In this document: in pieces, positions 8,882-17,649 of the stretch | How the letters are laid out: every line of letters begins with the position of its first letter | Numbering within the stretch: the first letter of the stretch is position 1 | Assembly (NCBI GenBank): GCA_040414495.1 | Contig: JBEDUI010000274.1 | Span: forward strand, 1-60,897 | Source: DATAVB01 sp040414495 | GTDB taxonomy: Bacteria; Actinomycetota; Actinomycetes; Mycobacteriales; QHCD01 | Reading direction: 5' to 3' | Length of the DNA: 60,897 nt | Notes under the pieces: model-generated | Database searches by the model: none | Seen by the model: only the letters and a program-made list of their open reading frames with translations | What the model was told of the DNA's origin: nothing | Program-made: the position numbers and the translations under genes

Positions 8882-11026
8882 TTACGTGTTGTGCTGCTCG
8901 GGGTTGGCCCAGAAATAGCATTCCGGGTCGTAAACCGCGGGGGTGGGGTGAATCCAGGGACCGTCGAATCCGTTCAGGGCCAGGTTTTCCCGGCGCGGAA
9001 CGTTCTTTAGATCCTTTTTCACGATGATGACCTGCGGATAGTTGGCAACGCAGCCCATGAAGAACGGCCCGAAGTCGATGTGCAGCTTGATGATCTGCCA
9101 CACCAATTGGGTGCGCTTCATGAAGTCTGGTTCGATCTTGGTCTGGTCGTACAGGTCCCACATCTTCTGGATCGGGCCCTTCGGGTCCGGCTCCAGTCGC
9201 GGTGGGGTGCGCTTCCAGGGATCGACGTCTTTTTGCTGGTTCTCCTTCGCCGTGCCGCGCAGCGAATAGAACTCGCCCTCCAGTGGCGCCCAGCGCTGGT
9301 ATTCGATCGGGACCAGCCACTGTGGATAGACCAAATGGTTCGGTCCGTCGCCCACACCCCAGTTGGTGTGCGCCATCAGCTTGCCCGACTGCCATTGATC
9401 GGCGTAGTTGGTCGGCGTCACCGGGTTGCGCGTCATCCGCAGTCCGATGGCCTTGGCGTCGTGTACGAGCTGGTCGTCCTTGGCTGCCTGGGTTTGGCTG
9501 ATGTCGGCCGAATAGTCAAGGTGGACGGTCAGTTTCGACCCATCCGGCATTTCGACGTAGCCGTCGCCATCCTTGTCCTTCAGCCCCAGCTCGGCCAACA
9601 GTTGCTTGGCCTTGGCCGGATCGTGCGCCTTGTACGAGTCCCGCCATTGTTTGTAGGTCTTCTTGCCCTCGTCATTGACCAGGTATTCGATCGCTTTGGG
9701 ACTCAACGTCCCGGTCGTGAGCTCACCGGTCTGGTAGTACAGCGTCTTCTGGATGTTGACCCGGTCGAATGCGTACGAGATCGCCTGGCGGAATTTCGGT
9801 TCCCGGAACAGGTTGCGCAGTTTCTCATCCGGATAGTCGAGGTTGAGGAAGAAGATCGAACCGGTGCCATCGCCGCTGTCCCACATGAGAACCTCGGTCC
9901 CGGCCTTGGCCCGCGACGGCATCAGGGTGGAGACGTCGGACAGATCGATCTGGTTGGAAACGCCCTCGCAGTAGTCGACCTTGCCCTGCTGTACCTGCAG
10001 CTTGCCGACCTGCGCGTCCTGGATCGTATTGATGACGATTTCGTCGATGTACGGCAGCTGGTCGCCATCTTTGGTGACGGCCCAGTAGTACGGGTTGCGT
10101 TCCAGGACGACGCCTTTGTTGTTATCGAACGATTTCGTTTTGTAGCCGATCAGCGTGGGGCAGTCGGGGTTACGCATCCAGTCGGTCTTGTTCTCCCACA
10201 AGCCACCGACGGTGTCCCAGTTCTTTGGGACGCTCTTGTTGTACTTAGGGTGGAACTGCTTGGCGTAATGCTTCGGCAGAATCCAGATCGGACCGTTCGC
10301 TCCGACCGCGCCTTTGGCCCACATCGCGAGGCGGTCGGCGGTCAGCGGCGCTGGCGCGTCAAACGTCATCTTCAACGTGGTGTCATCGACCGCGGTCATC
10401 TTGCACAACGTGTTCTTTCCCGACCGGCATTCATCCGGTGGCACCTGGGCGAAGTGACCCGGCAGGATGATGTCTTCCCACCAGAACATGATGTCCTCGG
10501 TGGTGAACGGCTGACCGTCCGACCACTTCAGACCCTTGCGGAAATTCAACGTCCACTCTGAAGTGTCCGCATTCGAGGTCCACGTCTCGACCAGACCCGG
10601 TCCGATGTCGAGCCCGTCATTGAGCCACCGCAGCAGCGAATGGCCGTAGAACATGTTCCGGTTCGCGTCGGCCTTGGTGGTGCCCTGGCTGGAGAAACAG
10701 ATCATGTTCAGCGTGCCGCCGTACTTTCCGCGCTCCACCCAGTTGTGCGGGATAACGTACGGATGTTCGGGAAGGCGGTCCGCGACCTTGGGGAGTTTCC
10801 CGGATTTCGACAGGCTCGCCAATGCCGGCGCCTCGGTGAAGCTCTTTGGTGCTGCCAGCGGTTTCTTGGCCGAGCCCTTTGCGGTGTCGCCGCCGCCGCT
10901 TCCACCGGATCCGCCGCCCTTATCCTTTCCGCTGCTACTGCAGGCGGCCAGAAATGCCGACCCGGCAGCCAACGCGGACCCGTACAGGAATGTCCGCCGA
11001 GAAACGTTCGCAGGAGAAGTTTTCAT
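8882..11026 (-). CDS. orphan family 5 (peptide/nickel-type) ABC substrate-binding lipoprotein
   Basis: This 714-residue extracytoplasmic solute-binding protein is well above the usual 500-600 residue length. It starts with a twin-arginine motif (SRRTFLYG, 9-16) and a lipobox LAAC with Cys at 29, then a Gly/Ser linker, so it should be exported by Tat and lipidated. Family 5 features include LVETWTSNADTSEWTLNFRK followed by GLKWSDGQPFTTEDI. No permease or ATPase genes adjoin it, so it must serve a transporter encoded elsewhere or act alone. Related long, Tat-exported members are common in actinomycetes; the ligand is unknown. Confidence 0.88.
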   Translation of the reverse strand: MKTSPANVSRRTFLYGSALAAGSAFLAACSSSGKDKGGGSGGSGGGDTAKGSAKKPLAAPKSFTEAPALASLSKSGKLPKVADRLPEHPYVIPHNWVERGKYGGTLNMICFSSQGTTKADANRNMFYGHSLLRWLNDGLDIGPGLVETWTSNADTSEWTLNFRKGLKWSDGQPFTTEDIMFWWEDIILPGHFAQVPPDECRSGKNTLCKMTAVDDTTLKMTFDAPAPLTADRLAMWAKGAVGANGPIWILPKHYAKQFHPKYNKSVPKNWDTVGGLWENKTDWMRNPDCPTLIGYKTKSFDNNKGVVLERNPYYWAVTKDGDQLPYIDEIVINTIQDAQVGKLQVQQGKVDYCEGVSNQIDLSDVSTLMPSRAKAGTEVLMWDSGDGTGSIFFLNLDYPDEKLRNLFREPKFRQAISYAFDRVNIQKTLYYQTGELTTGTLSPKAIEYLVNDEGKKTYKQWRDSYKAHDPAKAKQLLAELGLKDKDGDGYVEMPDGSKLTVHLDYSADISQTQAAKDDQLVHDAKAIGLRMTRNPVTPTNYADQWQSGKLMAHTNWGVGDGPNHLVYPQWLVPIEYQRWAPLEGEFYSLRGTAKENQQKDVDPWKRTPPRLEPDPKGPIQKMWDLYDQTKIEPDFMKRTQLVWQIIKLHIDFGPFFMGCVANYPQVIIVKKDLKNVPRRENLALNGFDGPWIHPTPAVYDPECYFWANPEQHNT

Positions 11027-11635
11027 GTCACTCGATCCCGTCGACAGGAAGGCGAGCGGCGCCCAGCATTACGCCGTCGAAACACTTGGCGGACACCGTA
11101 GACCACGGCGATCGCAAACGGCTAGGGTTTGCCGTTAATTTCGGCCCGGTCACGGAATACCGCTCGACAGACCAGTCGGAACATGAATCGGCAACCAATT
11201 GCTTAGCTACGGCAATTCGCCACGGCCGCACAGCGTCACCTATCGATTCGATAACGGCGCCTATTCATTTCTCCTGACGGCGCGGGACGTTGCAGGTGCA
11301 GCGATTGACTATTGACGCGATTCCCGGGACTACCGTAAAGTCCTGCGTTTTCAATTCCAGTATTAATTGCGCGCCGATAATCCGCTCGATCGGCTATCCA
11401 ACATCCTATTGACCCAGGCTTTCGGGCCGAGTTGCCCCGGCGGCGATAGTCCGTAGGGCCGTACCCGCGCTGATCTACTGACGGCCCAACCAGCCCAACG
11501 CGAGCAGCGCTCGCACGTCAAGAGCGTGGCCAGTACCGGACGTGATGGCTGAATGGTGAGCGATACTGTCGGGTGTAGGCGAGCGCGGACTGTGATTGCG
11601 CACGAGGCTCCTCGCCAGTTCATGATCTACGCGAG
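11027..11635. other. 609-base non-coding region between divergent genes
   Basis: This gap upstream of both the binding-protein gene and the 11636 gene is AT-richer than average around 11290-11400. It holds one plausible promoter (11312-11341, plus strand). Open frames in it lack ribosome binding sites and coding character. A leader or small RNA starting at that promoter cannot be excluded. Confidence 0.45.
11312..11341 (+). promoter_or_regulatory. candidate promoter (TTGACG - 18 - TAAAGT)
   Basis: A -35 box TTGACG at 11312-11317 and a -10 box TAAAGT at 11336-11341 are 18 bases apart. It points towards the membrane protein gene about 290 bases downstream, which would give an unusually long leader. 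Confidence 0.35.
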
Positions 11636-12100
11636 ATGATGGAACGCATGTCCTCCGATCCGGCGACGCCCAACGAACGGTTGGACGCGCCTGCGCTCGA
11701 GCCGGCGGCCGAAGAGGCCGCCGCGGCGCAGCCGTTGGCCTGGCCCGCCATCGCCGTGGGTGTCGTCTACTCCTGGATCGTGGGCGGATTCGCCACCTTC
11801 ACGCTGGCGGCCAACATCGCGGTCTTCGTGCCCGGTTTGGTGATCCTGATCATCGCTTTTGTCCGACCCCCCAAGCGGCATCCCCGGACCCGACCGGTCA
11901 CCAAGAAAACCGTGTTCTGGTGGGCGTTGGTGCTCACCGTATTCACCGTGATGGAGCTGACCGACCTGTTCCTGGGCTCGACCCCGCGCATCCACCCGAC
12001 CTGGTCGAACATCATGTCGCCGATCCTGGACGACCATCTGGCCAAGTCGATCGCGGTCTTCATCTGGCTGCGGGTCGGCTGGACCCTGTTGCACCGTTGA
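11636..12100 (+). CDS. hypothetical membrane protein
   Basis: This 154-residue protein has an acidic, Ala/Pro-rich N-terminus (about 1-35) followed by three or four hydrophobic segments: AWPAIAVGVVYSWIVGGFAT, ANIAVFVPGLVILIIAFV, TVFWWALVLTVFTVMELTDL and a weaker one near the C-terminus (SIAVFIWLRVGW). No family is recognised. It is followed after 10 bases by the RibD-like reductase gene and may be the first gene of that small operon. ATGs at 11636, 11639 and 11648 are all possible starts. Confidence 0.65.
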   Translation: MMERMSSDPATPNERLDAPALEPAAEEAAAAQPLAWPAIAVGVVYSWIVGGFATFTLAANIAVFVPGLVILIIAFVRPPKRHPRTRPVTKKTVFWWALVLTVFTVMELTDLFLGSTPRIHPTWSNIMSPILDDHLAKSIAVFIWLRVGWTLLHR

Positions 12101-12110
12101 GGTTGTCGGA

Positions 12111-12791
12111 GTGAGCGATCGGCCCTACGTGGTCTGCAGCGTCGCCATGTCGCTGGACGGCTATATCGATGACATGTCCGATCAACGCCTGATCCTCTCC
12201 GGCGCGGCCGACCTGGACCGCGTGGACGAGGAACGGGCCTGCAGCGACGCGATCCTGGTCGGTGCCGAGACGGTCCGGCGGGACAACCCGCGGCTGCTGG
12301 TCCGCTCGCCGCTGCGCCAGGAGCGCCGTCTGTCCGCCGGCCTGCCGGCTCATCCGGTCAAGGTCACGGTGACCGGGACCGGCGTACTCGACCCGGAAGC
12401 GGCGTTCTTCACGCTCGGCGACTCGGTGCACCTGGTGTACGGCACCAGCGCGGCGATGCCCGTCCTGACTGAGCGGCTGGCCGGTACGGACGCGACCGTG
12501 GTTGACGCTGGAACCCGGGCCGAGCCGGCGTGGCTGCTCGCGGACCTGGCCTCGCGCGGCGTTCGCCGGTTGCTGATCGAGGGCGGATCGGGCGTGCATA
12601 CGGCCTTCCTGACCGCCGGACTGGTCGACGAACTGCACGTGGTGGTGGCGCCGCTGTTCGTCGGCGATCCGACCGCGCCCCGGTTCGTGACGGGCGGCCG
12701 CTTCCCGCCCGGTCGGCTGCAGCTGGTCGAGGTACGGCCGCTCGATGATGTCGTGCTGATGCGTTACCTGCTGGGCGGTACGGATGGATGA
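12111..12791 (+). CDS. RibD C-terminal/dihydrofolate reductase-fold reductase
   Basis: This 226-residue protein has the RibD_C fold: VVCSVAMSLDGYIDD near the start, SDAILVGAETVRRDNPRL, and LLIEGGSGVHTAFLTAGLVDELH. In riboflavin synthesis this domain reduces the ribosyl side chain of the aminopyrimidine with NADPH. The start is GTG 12111. The last eight bases overlap the start of the deaminase gene, so the two halves of a RibD-like enzyme are encoded separately, in reverse order, and translationally coupled. Whether the pathway is riboflavin or a specialised pyrimidine product is not settled. Confidence 0.85.
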   Translation: MSDRPYVVCSVAMSLDGYIDDMSDQRLILSGAADLDRVDEERACSDAILVGAETVRRDNPRLLVRSPLRQERRLSAGLPAHPVKVTVTGTGVLDPEAAFFTLGDSVHLVYGTSAAMPVLTERLAGTDATVVDAGTRAEPAWLLADLASRGVRRLLIEGGSGVHTAFLTAGLVDELHVVVAPLFVGDPTAPRFVTGGRFPPGRLQLVEVRPLDDVVLMRYLLGGTDG

Positions 12792-13227
12792 GCTGCAGCT
12801 GCTGCGGGCGGCGGTCGAGCTGTCCCGGCGTTGCCCGCCCTCGGACACCGCGTTCTCGGTCGGCGCGATCGTGGTCGACCGGGACGGAAATCGCCTGGCC
12901 GAAGGCTATTCACGGCAGGACGGCGATCGCGACCACGCCGAGGAGGCCGCGTTGCGTAGCCTGTCCGTCGATGACCCGCGGCTGGTCGGGGCAACGATCT
13001 ACAGCTCGATGGAACCGTGCAGCATCCGTAAATCCCGGCCCAAGACGTGTTCGGAGCTGATCATCGCCGCCGGCATCCAGCGGGTCGTGTTCGCACTGCG
13101 GGAACCGTCGATCTTCGTTCCCGGCGAGGGTGCCCGAGTGCTGCGCGAGCACGGCGTCACGGTGGTGGAACGGCCCGAGCTGGCTGAGGAAGTACGGAAG
13201 ATCAACGCGCATCTGTTGCGTACCTGA
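12784..13227 (+). CDS. cytidine/pyrimidine deaminase (RibD N-terminal-like)
   Basis: This 147-residue zinc deaminase has the catalytic HAE motif at 51-53 and the zinc cysteines in MEPCSIRKSRPKTC (Cys79 and Cys89). The 10-residue spacing between the cysteines resembles RibD (PCSHxGRTPPC) rather than the PCxxC of ordinary cytidine deaminases. It is co-translated with the reductase gene, overlapping it by eight bases. It probably deaminates a pyrimidine nucleotide intermediate that the reductase then acts on. Confidence 0.82.
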   Translation: MDELQLLRAAVELSRRCPPSDTAFSVGAIVVDRDGNRLAEGYSRQDGDRDHAEEAALRSLSVDDPRLVGATIYSSMEPCSIRKSRPKTCSELIIAAGIQRVVFALREPSIFVPGEGARVLREHGVTVVERPELAEEVRKINAHLLRT

Positions 13228-13353
13228 TCCTGAATGCCTAATCGTGAATGGTGGTGCTGGCCCCACCCCCAAGACGCGTAGCAGTCCCACCGACATCGCC
13301 CCCAATCCCGGACAGGCTGGAACTACCAGCAGGAAACGGGGGAGGGCGGCCGA

Positions 13354-14268
13354 GTGGCGATCATCGTGGCCCTGGCGGCCGCCCTCTGCTATGCCGTAGC
13401 GGCCGCGTTGGAGCAGCACCAGGCCGCGAGTGACACCGGCGGGTCGAGCGGGCTGCTGCGGCGGTTGGTCCGCCGGCCGCTCTGGTTGGCCGGGTTCGCG
13501 ATCGGCGGGCTCGGGGCCGGGTTGCACCTGCTGGCGTTGGCTCACGGGCCCCTGACGACCGTCCAGCCGATCGGGGTTTTCGTCGTCGTGTTCGCCGTTC
13601 CGATCGGGGCTTTTTTGCGTCGGCGCCGGCCCGAGTTGGTCGATTTGCTGGCCGCGACGGCGGTATCGGGGGGTCTGGCGTTTCTGGTCTCTACGTTGTC
13701 CACTTCGGACAAGGTGGCGGCGCCGTCCGGGACCGGTCTGTGGTGGACCGGCCTGCTGGCGGTGCTGGTCTGGGTTCTGGTTTTGGCTCGGCGCGGCGGG
13801 GCGGTGGTGCTGGCCGGTGGCGCGGCGGTGTTGCTGGGTACGACGTCGGCGTTGGTCCGGGCGTTGGTGAGTACGGGGCACGGGGTGGGCGCGTTCCTGC
13901 ACGTCGGGACTCTGTTGTTGGTTGCCTGCGTCGTGGCCGGTACGACCCTGGAGCAGCGGTCGTACCGGGTCGGCCGGTTGGGGGCGACGGTCGCGGTGAT
14001 GACCGTGGTGGATCCGATCGCGTCGATCGGTGTGGGCGCGTTGCTCGGACAGCCGGTTGCGATTCACTACCCGGTGCTGACCGTGGTGGCCGCGCCGGTC
14101 GTGATCCTCGGCGTGGTCGTGCTGGCCCGACATCAGGAGCAGGCGGCGTCCCGGCCGGAGCTGCTTTGCCGGCAGCCCGTTTCGGCGCTTGTCAGCCCGG
14201 AGGGGTTGGGGCAAGCTCAGCCGAAGCCGGCCGCGATGAGTTCCGCTCGCGTCGCGCGTCTCTTCTGA
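13354..14268 (+). CDS. DMT (EamA-like) family transporter
   Basis: This 304-residue integral membrane protein has about nine to ten hydrophobic segments, from MAIIVALAAALCYAVAAALE through LTVVVAAPVVILGVVVLA-type helices, and a Gly/Ala-rich composition like DMT-superfamily members of actinomycetes. The Arg-rich loops (RRLVRRPLW, RRRRPELVD) suggest cytoplasmic faces. The C-terminal 40 residues are polar. GTG 13354 follows GGGGGAGGG. The substrate is unknown and there is no obvious functional link to the deaminase upstream. Confidence 0.78.
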   Translation: MAIIVALAAALCYAVAAALEQHQAASDTGGSSGLLRRLVRRPLWLAGFAIGGLGAGLHLLALAHGPLTTVQPIGVFVVVFAVPIGAFLRRRRPELVDLLAATAVSGGLAFLVSTLSTSDKVAAPSGTGLWWTGLLAVLVWVLVLARRGGAVVLAGGAAVLLGTTSALVRALVSTGHGVGAFLHVGTLLLVACVVAGTTLEQRSYRVGRLGATVAVMTVVDPIASIGVGALLGQPVAIHYPVLTVVAAPVVILGVVVLARHQEQAASRPELLCRQPVSALVSPEGLGQAQPKPAAMSSARVARLF

Positions 14269-14311
14269 TGACTGTCGCAGGACTTCGTACGCCGACACCA
14301 CGGAGGACACC

Positions 14312-15091
14312 ATGACGACCTCGCCGAGTGACCCGACTACTGCGCTGCCCGGCCGCCCGCCCGTCGTTGACCTGGCCACCTGGCAGGCCGCCCGGGCTGA
14401 GCTTCTGGTCCGCGAGAAGGCACATACCCGCGAGGGCGATGCCATCGCCGCCGCCCGGCGGCGGCTGCCGATGGTGGAGTTTGACGGGACGGTCGAGGTC
14501 GTCGGGCGGGATGGCCCGGTCCCGTTCCTGGACCTGTTCCAGGGCCGCGAGGAGCTCCTGGTCTACAAGCACATGTGGCACGACGGCGCGCCGCATCAGG
14601 GACAGTGTGAGGGCTGTACGGTCGCGGCCTGGCATCTGAAGGACGCCGTTTATCTGGGCGCCCGCGGCGTCTCGTTCGCCATCCTGACCACGGGTCGCCC
14701 GGACGAGGTGGCCTCGTACGTCGACTTCATGGGCTACACCCAGCCGTGGTATTCGGTGCGCGATGTGGCCGAGCCGATCGGCGGCGAGATGGGCTACCTC
14801 ACGTGCTTCTTGCGCGACGGTGACCGCGTGTTCCTCACGTACTCCACGACGGGCCGGGGCAACGAGCCGGCCGGATCCTTCGCCCTGCTCGATATGACGC
14901 CCTACGGCCGCGGCGAGGCGTGGGAGGACAACCCCGAAGGCTGGCCCGAGGGGCAGAGCCCATGCTGGTACTGGCGCTCGGACGCCGATGGGAACGCCAC
15001 CTGGGGCCCGACCAGCCGACCCGTGCCGCAGTGGACCCGCCCCGGCGCGACCCCTGTGCAGACCCTCGGCCGGCAAGGCGAGCACCACTGA
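14312..15091 (+). CDS. DUF899 family thioredoxin-like protein
   Basis: This 259-residue protein is recognisable as DUF899 from LVREKAHTREGDAIAAARRR and LPMVEF, LDLFQGREELLVYKHMWHDG, and CEGCTVAAWHL with a CxxC pair in the thioredoxin-like position. The C-terminal half includes GSFALLDMTPYGRGEAW. The function of the family is not established; the fold suggests redox chemistry. It sits 43 bases after the DMT gene in the same orientation and 58 bases before the rhodanese gene. Confidence 0.85.
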   Translation: MTTSPSDPTTALPGRPPVVDLATWQAARAELLVREKAHTREGDAIAAARRRLPMVEFDGTVEVVGRDGPVPFLDLFQGREELLVYKHMWHDGAPHQGQCEGCTVAAWHLKDAVYLGARGVSFAILTTGRPDEVASYVDFMGYTQPWYSVRDVAEPIGGEMGYLTCFLRDGDRVFLTYSTTGRGNEPAGSFALLDMTPYGRGEAWEDNPEGWPEGQSPCWYWRSDADGNATWGPTSRPVPQWTRPGATPVQTLGRQGEHH

Positions 15092-15149
15092 CGCGCCGCC
15101 GGCACAGTAGGCCGCGCGGTCGGGCAATCGGCCCGGCAGGATATGAGCC

Positions 15150-15521
15150 ATGACCGGGTCAGCGGAGCGGGTTGACGTCGCGGTGGCGCGGGCCATCTGG
15201 GCCGCCGGCGACACGGTCATCGACGTACGTACGCCGGATGAGTACGCGCTCGGACATCTGCCGGGTGCGGTGAACATGCCGGTCGAGACGGTCGCGTTCC
15301 GGGCCCGCGCGCTACCACCGGGACAGGTGCTCACCGTCTGCTCGATGGGCAACCGGTCGTGGCGGGCGGCCGAGATTCTCGCCGCTACCGGCCGGGAGGC
15401 GTTGTCGCTCAATGGCGGCGCCAAGGCCTGGGCCGCGGCCGGGTTGCCGTTGGTGCGTGGCGCCGAGCCGGGGGAACGGGTCGTCCGTCGCGGCTTCTGG
15501 CGCCGGCTCACCCGCAGGTAG
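15150..15521 (+). CDS. rhodanese-like domain protein
   Basis: This 123-residue single rhodanese domain has VIDVRTPDEYALGHLPGAVNMP and the active-site loop CSMGNRS, whose Cys would carry the persulfide, followed by LNGGAKAWAAAGLPLV. It would transfer or sense sulfane sulfur in the cytoplasm. The basic C-terminal tail (RRGFWRRLTRR) is unusual and could contact membrane or nucleic acid. It may be transcribed with DUF899 upstream and fgd downstream. Confidence 0.87.
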   Translation: MTGSAERVDVAVARAIWAAGDTVIDVRTPDEYALGHLPGAVNMPVETVAFRARALPPGQVLTVCSMGNRSWRAAEILAATGREALSLNGGAKAWAAAGLPLVRGAEPGERVVRRGFWRRLTRR

Positions 15522-15563
15522 GTTGAAACCTGAGTGGTCGACCGAGGCTGGAGAGGACACAGC

Positions 15564-16580
15564 ATGAAGCTCGGATATAAGGCGTCGGCGGAGCAGTTCG
15601 ACCCGCGCACGCTGCTGGAATACGGTGTCGCCGCCGAAAAGGCGGGTTTCGACAGCGTGATGATCTCGGATCATTTCCAGCCGTGGAAGCACACCGATGG
15701 CCATGCCCCGTTCTCGTTCGCCTGGCTGGCCGCGTTGGGTGAGCGGACTGACCGGGTGTTGTTGGGGACCAGCGTGCTCACTCCGACGTTCCGATACGAG
15801 CCGGCCATTGTGGCGCAGGCGATGGCGACGATCGGTGTGCTGAATCCGGGCCGGGTGATTCTCGGTGCGGGGACCGGTGAGTCGATGAACGAGGTGCCGG
15901 TCACCGGCCGGGAATGGCCGGAATACAAGGAAAGGCTGGCCCGCTTCCGCGAGGCGCTGACGCTGATCCGTAAATTGTGGACAGAGGATTTCGTCGATTT
16001 CGACGGTGAGTACTACAAGACCCGGCAGGCGACGATTTACGACCGTCCGGAAACGCCGCTGCCGATTTACGTCGCTGCCGGTGGACCCCGAATGGCGAAA
16101 TACGTCGGGCGCCAGGCCGACGGCATGATTTGTACATCTGGCAAGGGAATTGAGCTTTATCGGGACGGGTTGCTGCCGGCCCTGGTCGAGGGTGCGCAGG
16201 CGGCCGGCCGGGATCCGGAAAAGATCGAGCGGATGATCGAGGTCAAGGTGTCGTTTGATCCGGACCGGGGACGCGCGATGGAGGAAACCCGTAACTGGGC
16301 CGCGTTGGCGCTTCCGGCCGAATCAAAGTCCGGTGTGGAGGATCCGCGCGAAATGGAACGGCTGGCGGCCGATCTGTCCGCTGAGGACGCCGCGGGCCGC
16401 TGGATCGTCTCCAGCGACCCGGACGAACACGTCGAGCAGATCAAGTCGTATATCGACCTCGGCTTTGACCACCTGGTATTCCACGGCCCTGGAAATGATC
16501 AGCAGCGATTCATCGAGCTTTACGCCGAGCACATTCTGCCGCGGCTGCGTAAGCTCACTCCCGGGTCGATCACGAAATAG
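15564..16580 (+). CDS. fgd: F420-dependent glucose-6-phosphate dehydrogenase-like LLM oxidoreductase
   Basis: This 338-residue luciferase-like enzyme is strongly similar along its length to mycobacterial Fgd1 as I recall it: LKLGYKASAEQF-type start, SDHFQPW, GERTDRVLLGTSVLTPTFRY, LGAGTGE, YVAAGGP, ICTSGKG and DHLVFHGPG. Fgd reduces coenzyme F420 with glucose-6-phosphate, supplying F420H2. The ATG at 15564 follows GGAGAGGA; the frame opens ten codons earlier without such a site. Another F420-type LLM enzyme is encoded at 20911-21795. A closely related hydroxymycolic-acid-type or uncharacterised paralog is the main alternative. Confidence 0.85.
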   Translation: MKLGYKASAEQFDPRTLLEYGVAAEKAGFDSVMISDHFQPWKHTDGHAPFSFAWLAALGERTDRVLLGTSVLTPTFRYEPAIVAQAMATIGVLNPGRVILGAGTGESMNEVPVTGREWPEYKERLARFREALTLIRKLWTEDFVDFDGEYYKTRQATIYDRPETPLPIYVAAGGPRMAKYVGRQADGMICTSGKGIELYRDGLLPALVEGAQAAGRDPEKIERMIEVKVSFDPDRGRAMEETRNWAALALPAESKSGVEDPREMERLAADLSAEDAAGRWIVSSDPDEHVEQIKSYIDLGFDHLVFHGPGNDQQRFIELYAEHILPRLRKLTPGSITK

Positions 16581-16583
16581 GTT

Positions 16584-17543
16584 TTACGGCTCGGTCCGGC
16601 TGAATACCCGGAACAGATAGAGGATCCCGGGCGCCAGCAACACCAGCCCCGCCACCAGAACTGCGAAGGTGGCGCGCAGTGTTGCTGGCGTCGCGGACGC
16701 CGAATCCACGGTCAGATGACCGATGATGATGGCCGGATATTGCGCGGCCGCCCAACCCCACAGAATTGTGGCGACGGCCAATGCCGCCGTGGCCCGAGCC
16801 GCTCTGAATTCCCGGCGCCACAGGAGAATCAACGTCGCCACGCCGGCGGCCGCGGAAATACCGATGAACGGCGCCGCCCGGCCCAGGTGGTTGTCCAAAC
16901 CGGACGGTAGCGACGGGAGCAGGGCCAAGGCCAACGCCCCGGCGACAATGGCACCGCCCAACGCCCGGCGGCGGAAGATCGGCACCAACCCGGGCGCCGA
17001 TTTGGCCGCGTCATGGCACAAATACACGGCGGCCAGAAATGCGGTACTGGCCAGGGCCAATCCGCCGGTGAGCGCGGCGAACGGGTCGGCCAACAGGCCC
17101 GCGCCTTTGTCCAGCCGGCCCGTCGCCAGCCCGGCCGCGGCGACCCCGAGCATGTACGGCGTCACCGCCGAAGCGACCGCGAAAACCCGGCCCCACAGGT
17201 GATCCGGCCCGGCCGCGCCGTCGCCGTAGGACTTGTAGACGTACGCCGCGCCGCGTAACACGATCCCGATCAACGCGAACGCGACCGGAACCGCAAGGCC
17301 GCGCCCGATCTCCTCGTACACCTGCGGAAAACCCGAGAACGTGGCGACCAGGGCGAGAATCAGCCAGACGTGATTGGCTTCCCAGACCGGGCCGATGGAT
17401 CGCGAAATCAGAGTGCGTTGATCGTCCGCGGTGCGGCCGTACGCCAGCAGATCCCAGATACCGCCGCCGAAATCGGCGCCACCGAGCACGAGATACGCGC
17501 TCAGCGCGAGAATAATGACGATCAGAATGCCCGTGGCGCTCAC
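16584..17543 (-). CDS. cydB: cytochrome bd quinol oxidase subunit II
   Basis: This 319-residue membrane protein has the diagnostic start YLVLGGADFGGGIWDLLAYG and further CydB segments such as VWEANHVWLILALVATFSGF and GAAYVYKSYG, with about eight or nine helices. With CydA it forms the high-affinity terminal oxidase used at low oxygen. GTG 17543 is preceded by GGAGG at the proper distance; the longer frame upstream is not needed. It lies 106 bases after cydA and ends three bases from the fgd stop on the opposite strand. No cydDC assembly transporter is in the window. Confidence 0.95.
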   Translation of the reverse strand: MSATGILIVIILALSAYLVLGGADFGGGIWDLLAYGRTADDQRTLISRSIGPVWEANHVWLILALVATFSGFPQVYEEIGRGLAVPVAFALIGIVLRGAAYVYKSYGDGAAGPDHLWGRVFAVASAVTPYMLGVAAAGLATGRLDKGAGLLADPFAALTGGLALASTAFLAAVYLCHDAAKSAPGLVPIFRRRALGGAIVAGALALALLPSLPSGLDNHLGRAAPFIGISAAAGVATLILLWRREFRAARATAALAVATILWGWAAAQYPAIIIGHLTVDSASATPATLRATFAVLVAGLVLLAPGILYLFRVFSRTEP

Positions 17544-17649
17544 GAGTTGGCCTCCGGAGTGAGCATCGCAGCGGATTTTACGGCGAATATGTTGCAAACC
17601 GTATGTTGAGCGAGGAGCGGAGCGGAGAAGGTCGCCGGGGTAGTTGCGC

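Noticed and set aside
11363..11623. 86-codon minus-strand frame in the 11.0-11.6 kb gap
   Set aside because: No ribosome binding site and random-looking composition; it overlaps the candidate promoter region.
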